A stretch of 64,000 nt of DNA from Melastoma dodecandrum. Taxonomy: Eukaryota > Streptophyta > Magnoliopsida > Myrtales > Melastomataceae. Positions 62,400-64,000 of the stretch are shown piece after piece (position 1 is the first letter of the stretch; every line of letters starts with the position of its first letter). The position numbers were made by a program, and so were the translations under genes. Under the pieces are notes generated by a model. It saw only the letters and a list, made by a program, of their open reading frames with translations. It did not search any database and was not told the DNA's origin. Where the stretch lies: contig JARUPY010000289.1 in the NCBI GenBank assembly GCA_029817715.1, positions 124,001 to 188,000 on the forward strand, in the 5' to 3' direction.

Positions 62400-64000
62400 C
62401 AGCAGCGAGCGCAGCGCGGCCGGTTTCACCGGCTTGTGCAGCAACCGCACATCGGCCGCCCGCGCAAGCTCGCGAACCTCGGCGGCGCGATCGGCGGTGA
62501 CCAGGACCGCGGGACACGGTCCGTAGCGTTCGCGCAAGGCGGCGACGACCGCGAGCCCGTCGATCTCGCCGATATGGTAGTCCGCGACGATCACATCAGG
62601 GACGAGGCCGCGCGTCTTCAATCCGGTCTCGATGTCGCATAGGCCGATCCCGCTGACGACGACGCATCCCCAGCCCTGCAGCAGCGCTTCCATGCCGGCC
62701 AGGATGTCTGTCTCGTTGTCGATCGCGGCGATGACCAGGCCATCGAGCGAGCCTTGGCGCACGGGCGGCGGCGGCAGCACCTTGGCGACCGCGACCGCAG
62801 CGGACGTCCGCGGCAAGGTGACGGTGAAGACCGATCCCCCGTCCCCGCGCCCGTACAGGCCGATCTCATGGTCGAGCACACGGCCGAGCCGCTCGACGAT
62901 CGACAGGCCGAGCCCTGCGCCCGTCGCCACCTGCGCTCCGGCCGGCAGGCGCTCGAATTCGCGGAAGATCACCTGGCGCTTCGATACCGGGATGCCGATC
63001 CCGGTGTCGTGCACCTCGATGCGCGCGCGCGGACCCGCGCGCCGGATGCCGACGAGCACGCGGCCGTGCGTGGTGTATTTCAAGGCGTTCGAGACGAGGT
63101 TGCGCAGCAGGCGGCGCAAGAGCTTGCGGTCGGACACGACGTGCAGCGACGAGGCGACGAAGGTGAGCTGAAGCCGTTCGCTCGCGGGCAACCGGTTCGA
63201 ACTCCAGCTTCAGCTGGTCGAACACTGTCTGGATGTCGAGGGCGGCAATGTCGGTCCGCGTCGCCCCGGCGTCGAGACTGGAAATCTCGAGCAGCGCGCC
63301 GAGAATCTCCTCGACCGCCTCGAGCGACTGGTCGACGTTGGCGGCGAGCGCCGCCGCGGCGTCGGCGGCGCGCGGGCTGCGGGATGTCGGGCTGCTTGCG
63401 GCTTCGGCGCTTTCCTGATCGCGCAGCCGCTCGCGCAGCGAGGCCGCATACAGGCGTGCCGCGCTTAGGGGCTGCAGGAGATCGTGGCTCGCCGCCGCCA
63501 GGAACCGCGATTTCGAGATGTTGGCGTCCTCCGCCTCCGCCTTGGCGCGTGCCAGCTCGACGTTGAGGCTCATGAGCTGCTCGGTGCGCTCCTGGACGCG
63601 CAGCTCGAGCGTCTCGTTCTGCGCCTCGAGCTCCTCCTCGGACTGCGCCTGCGCGGTCGCGTCGGAATAGGTGAAGAAGAGCCCGTCGTTGTGGAGGCGC
63701 ACGGAGCGCATCTCGTAGACGCGGCCCGGACGCGGCGTGCAGCCGCAGACCCTGGGTCGGTTGGGTCAAGGTGTTCGAGCCGGGCGGCGATGAACGCCTC
63801 GTCGGCGTCGCCGTCGTAGAGGCCGCGCTCGGCGCTCCATCGGATCAGCGCCTCGAGCGGGACACCGACGCGGACGAGATTGCCCGGCAGGTGGAAACAT
63901 GTTGCGGTAGGCGCGATTCCAGGCGACGAGCCGCAGATCCGAATCGAAGACCGCCATGCCGTCGCGGGCGATGTCGATGGCGTGCTGGAGGAGGTCGCGG
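62364..64000 (-). CDS. PAS hybrid sensor histidine kinase/response regulator, 5' end outside window, frame broken
   Basis: Cytoplasmic hybrid kinase of the NahK/ErcS-like group. From the window edge: a PAS_7 domain (DGMAVFDSDLRLVAWNRAYRNMF ... FFTYSDATAQAQ), a coiled-coil ELRVQERTEQLMSLNVELARAKAEAEDAN, phosphoacceptor KSRFLAAASHDLLQPLSAARLYAASL, ATPase boxes RNLVSNALKYT, HDTGIGIP and GAGLGLSIV, then a receiver (VIAAIDNETDILAGME, Asp in VIVADYHIGEIDG, LHKPVKP). Frame breaks near AAA 63895-63897, at 63730-63775 and near 63188. No DNA-binding domain. Output partner is unknown. It overlaps the MerR gene tail. Confidence 0.8.

Noticed and set aside
1..64000. tRNA, rRNA or prophage genes
   Set aside because: None recognised on either strand on reading through; a covariance-model search would be needed to exclude a small RNA gene.

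Overview
The window is GC-rich, densely coded chromosomal DNA from an alphaproteobacterium, most likely order Hyphomicrobiales (Rhizobiales). The case rests on markers found together: cckA with a perfect CtrA site, a PdhS/PleC/DivJ-type kinase, chvI-chvG followed by a short hprK, a mannose-type EIIA and HPr, a PodJ-like SEL1 protein, hisZ-hisG, and ornithine-lipid genes beside the Pho regulon. I see no rRNA, tRNA, CRISPR array, prophage or transposase. Genus cannot be fixed from this sequence.

Layout. 0-0.4 kb: end of a DsbA-like gene. 0.4-8.8 kb: olsB, then olsA-phoR and pstS-pstC-pstA-pstB-phoU-phoB, with a Pho box overlapping the phoR stop codon. 9-12.4 kb: a flippase-like membrane protein and hisZ-hisG. 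12.6-14.3 kb: a PCuAC-like protein and a fluoride operon (riboswitch, small membrane protein, crcB, DUF190). 14.4-17.3 kb: a di-iron hydroxylase and a membrane-anchored protein with two TIR domains. 17.7-24 kb: glycosyltransferase, CoA transferase, Xre/RES toxin-antitoxin pair, EamA transporter, tautomerase, GST and a DUF6036-like gene. 24-30.9 kb: acyltransferase, an OmpR/EnvZ-like pair with vapBC and a glyoxalase-like gene between them, and an orphan FliO. 31-40.6 kb: cckA, a Uma2 nuclease, a TIR/NB-ARC/TPR protein, a putative cysteine hydrolase and a TrkA-N/RyR membrane protein. 41.3-49.4 kb: pabB-pabA-pabC, SDR, HxlR, HCCA isomerase, folA and hflK-hflC. 49.7-64 kb: chvI-chvG-hprK-EIIA-HPr, pdhS, glycerate kinase, PodJ-like protein, a MerR regulator and a hybrid kinase cut by the window end.

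How the parts work together. The first 9 kb is a phosphate-starvation unit: PhoR/PhoB sense and respond, PstSCAB imports phosphate, PhoU signals, and OlsAB makes a phosphorus-free membrane lipid. The fluoride operon couples a sensor RNA to an export channel. CckA, PdhS, the CtrA sites and the PodJ-like protein belong to alphaproteobacterial cell-cycle and polarity control. ChvGI and the incomplete PTS form a conserved envelope/metabolic signalling block.

Two cautions. (1) Many recognisable genes carry one-base frame breaks, mostly one extra base in a short homopolymer, including genes normally essential such as cckA. I read most of these as sequence errors and give the full span of each such gene as one feature. 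(2) Two families of palindromic repeats run through the window. One is scattered between genes and also sits inside pabB. The other is a roughly 135-bp palindrome found only upstream of the two TIR genes.
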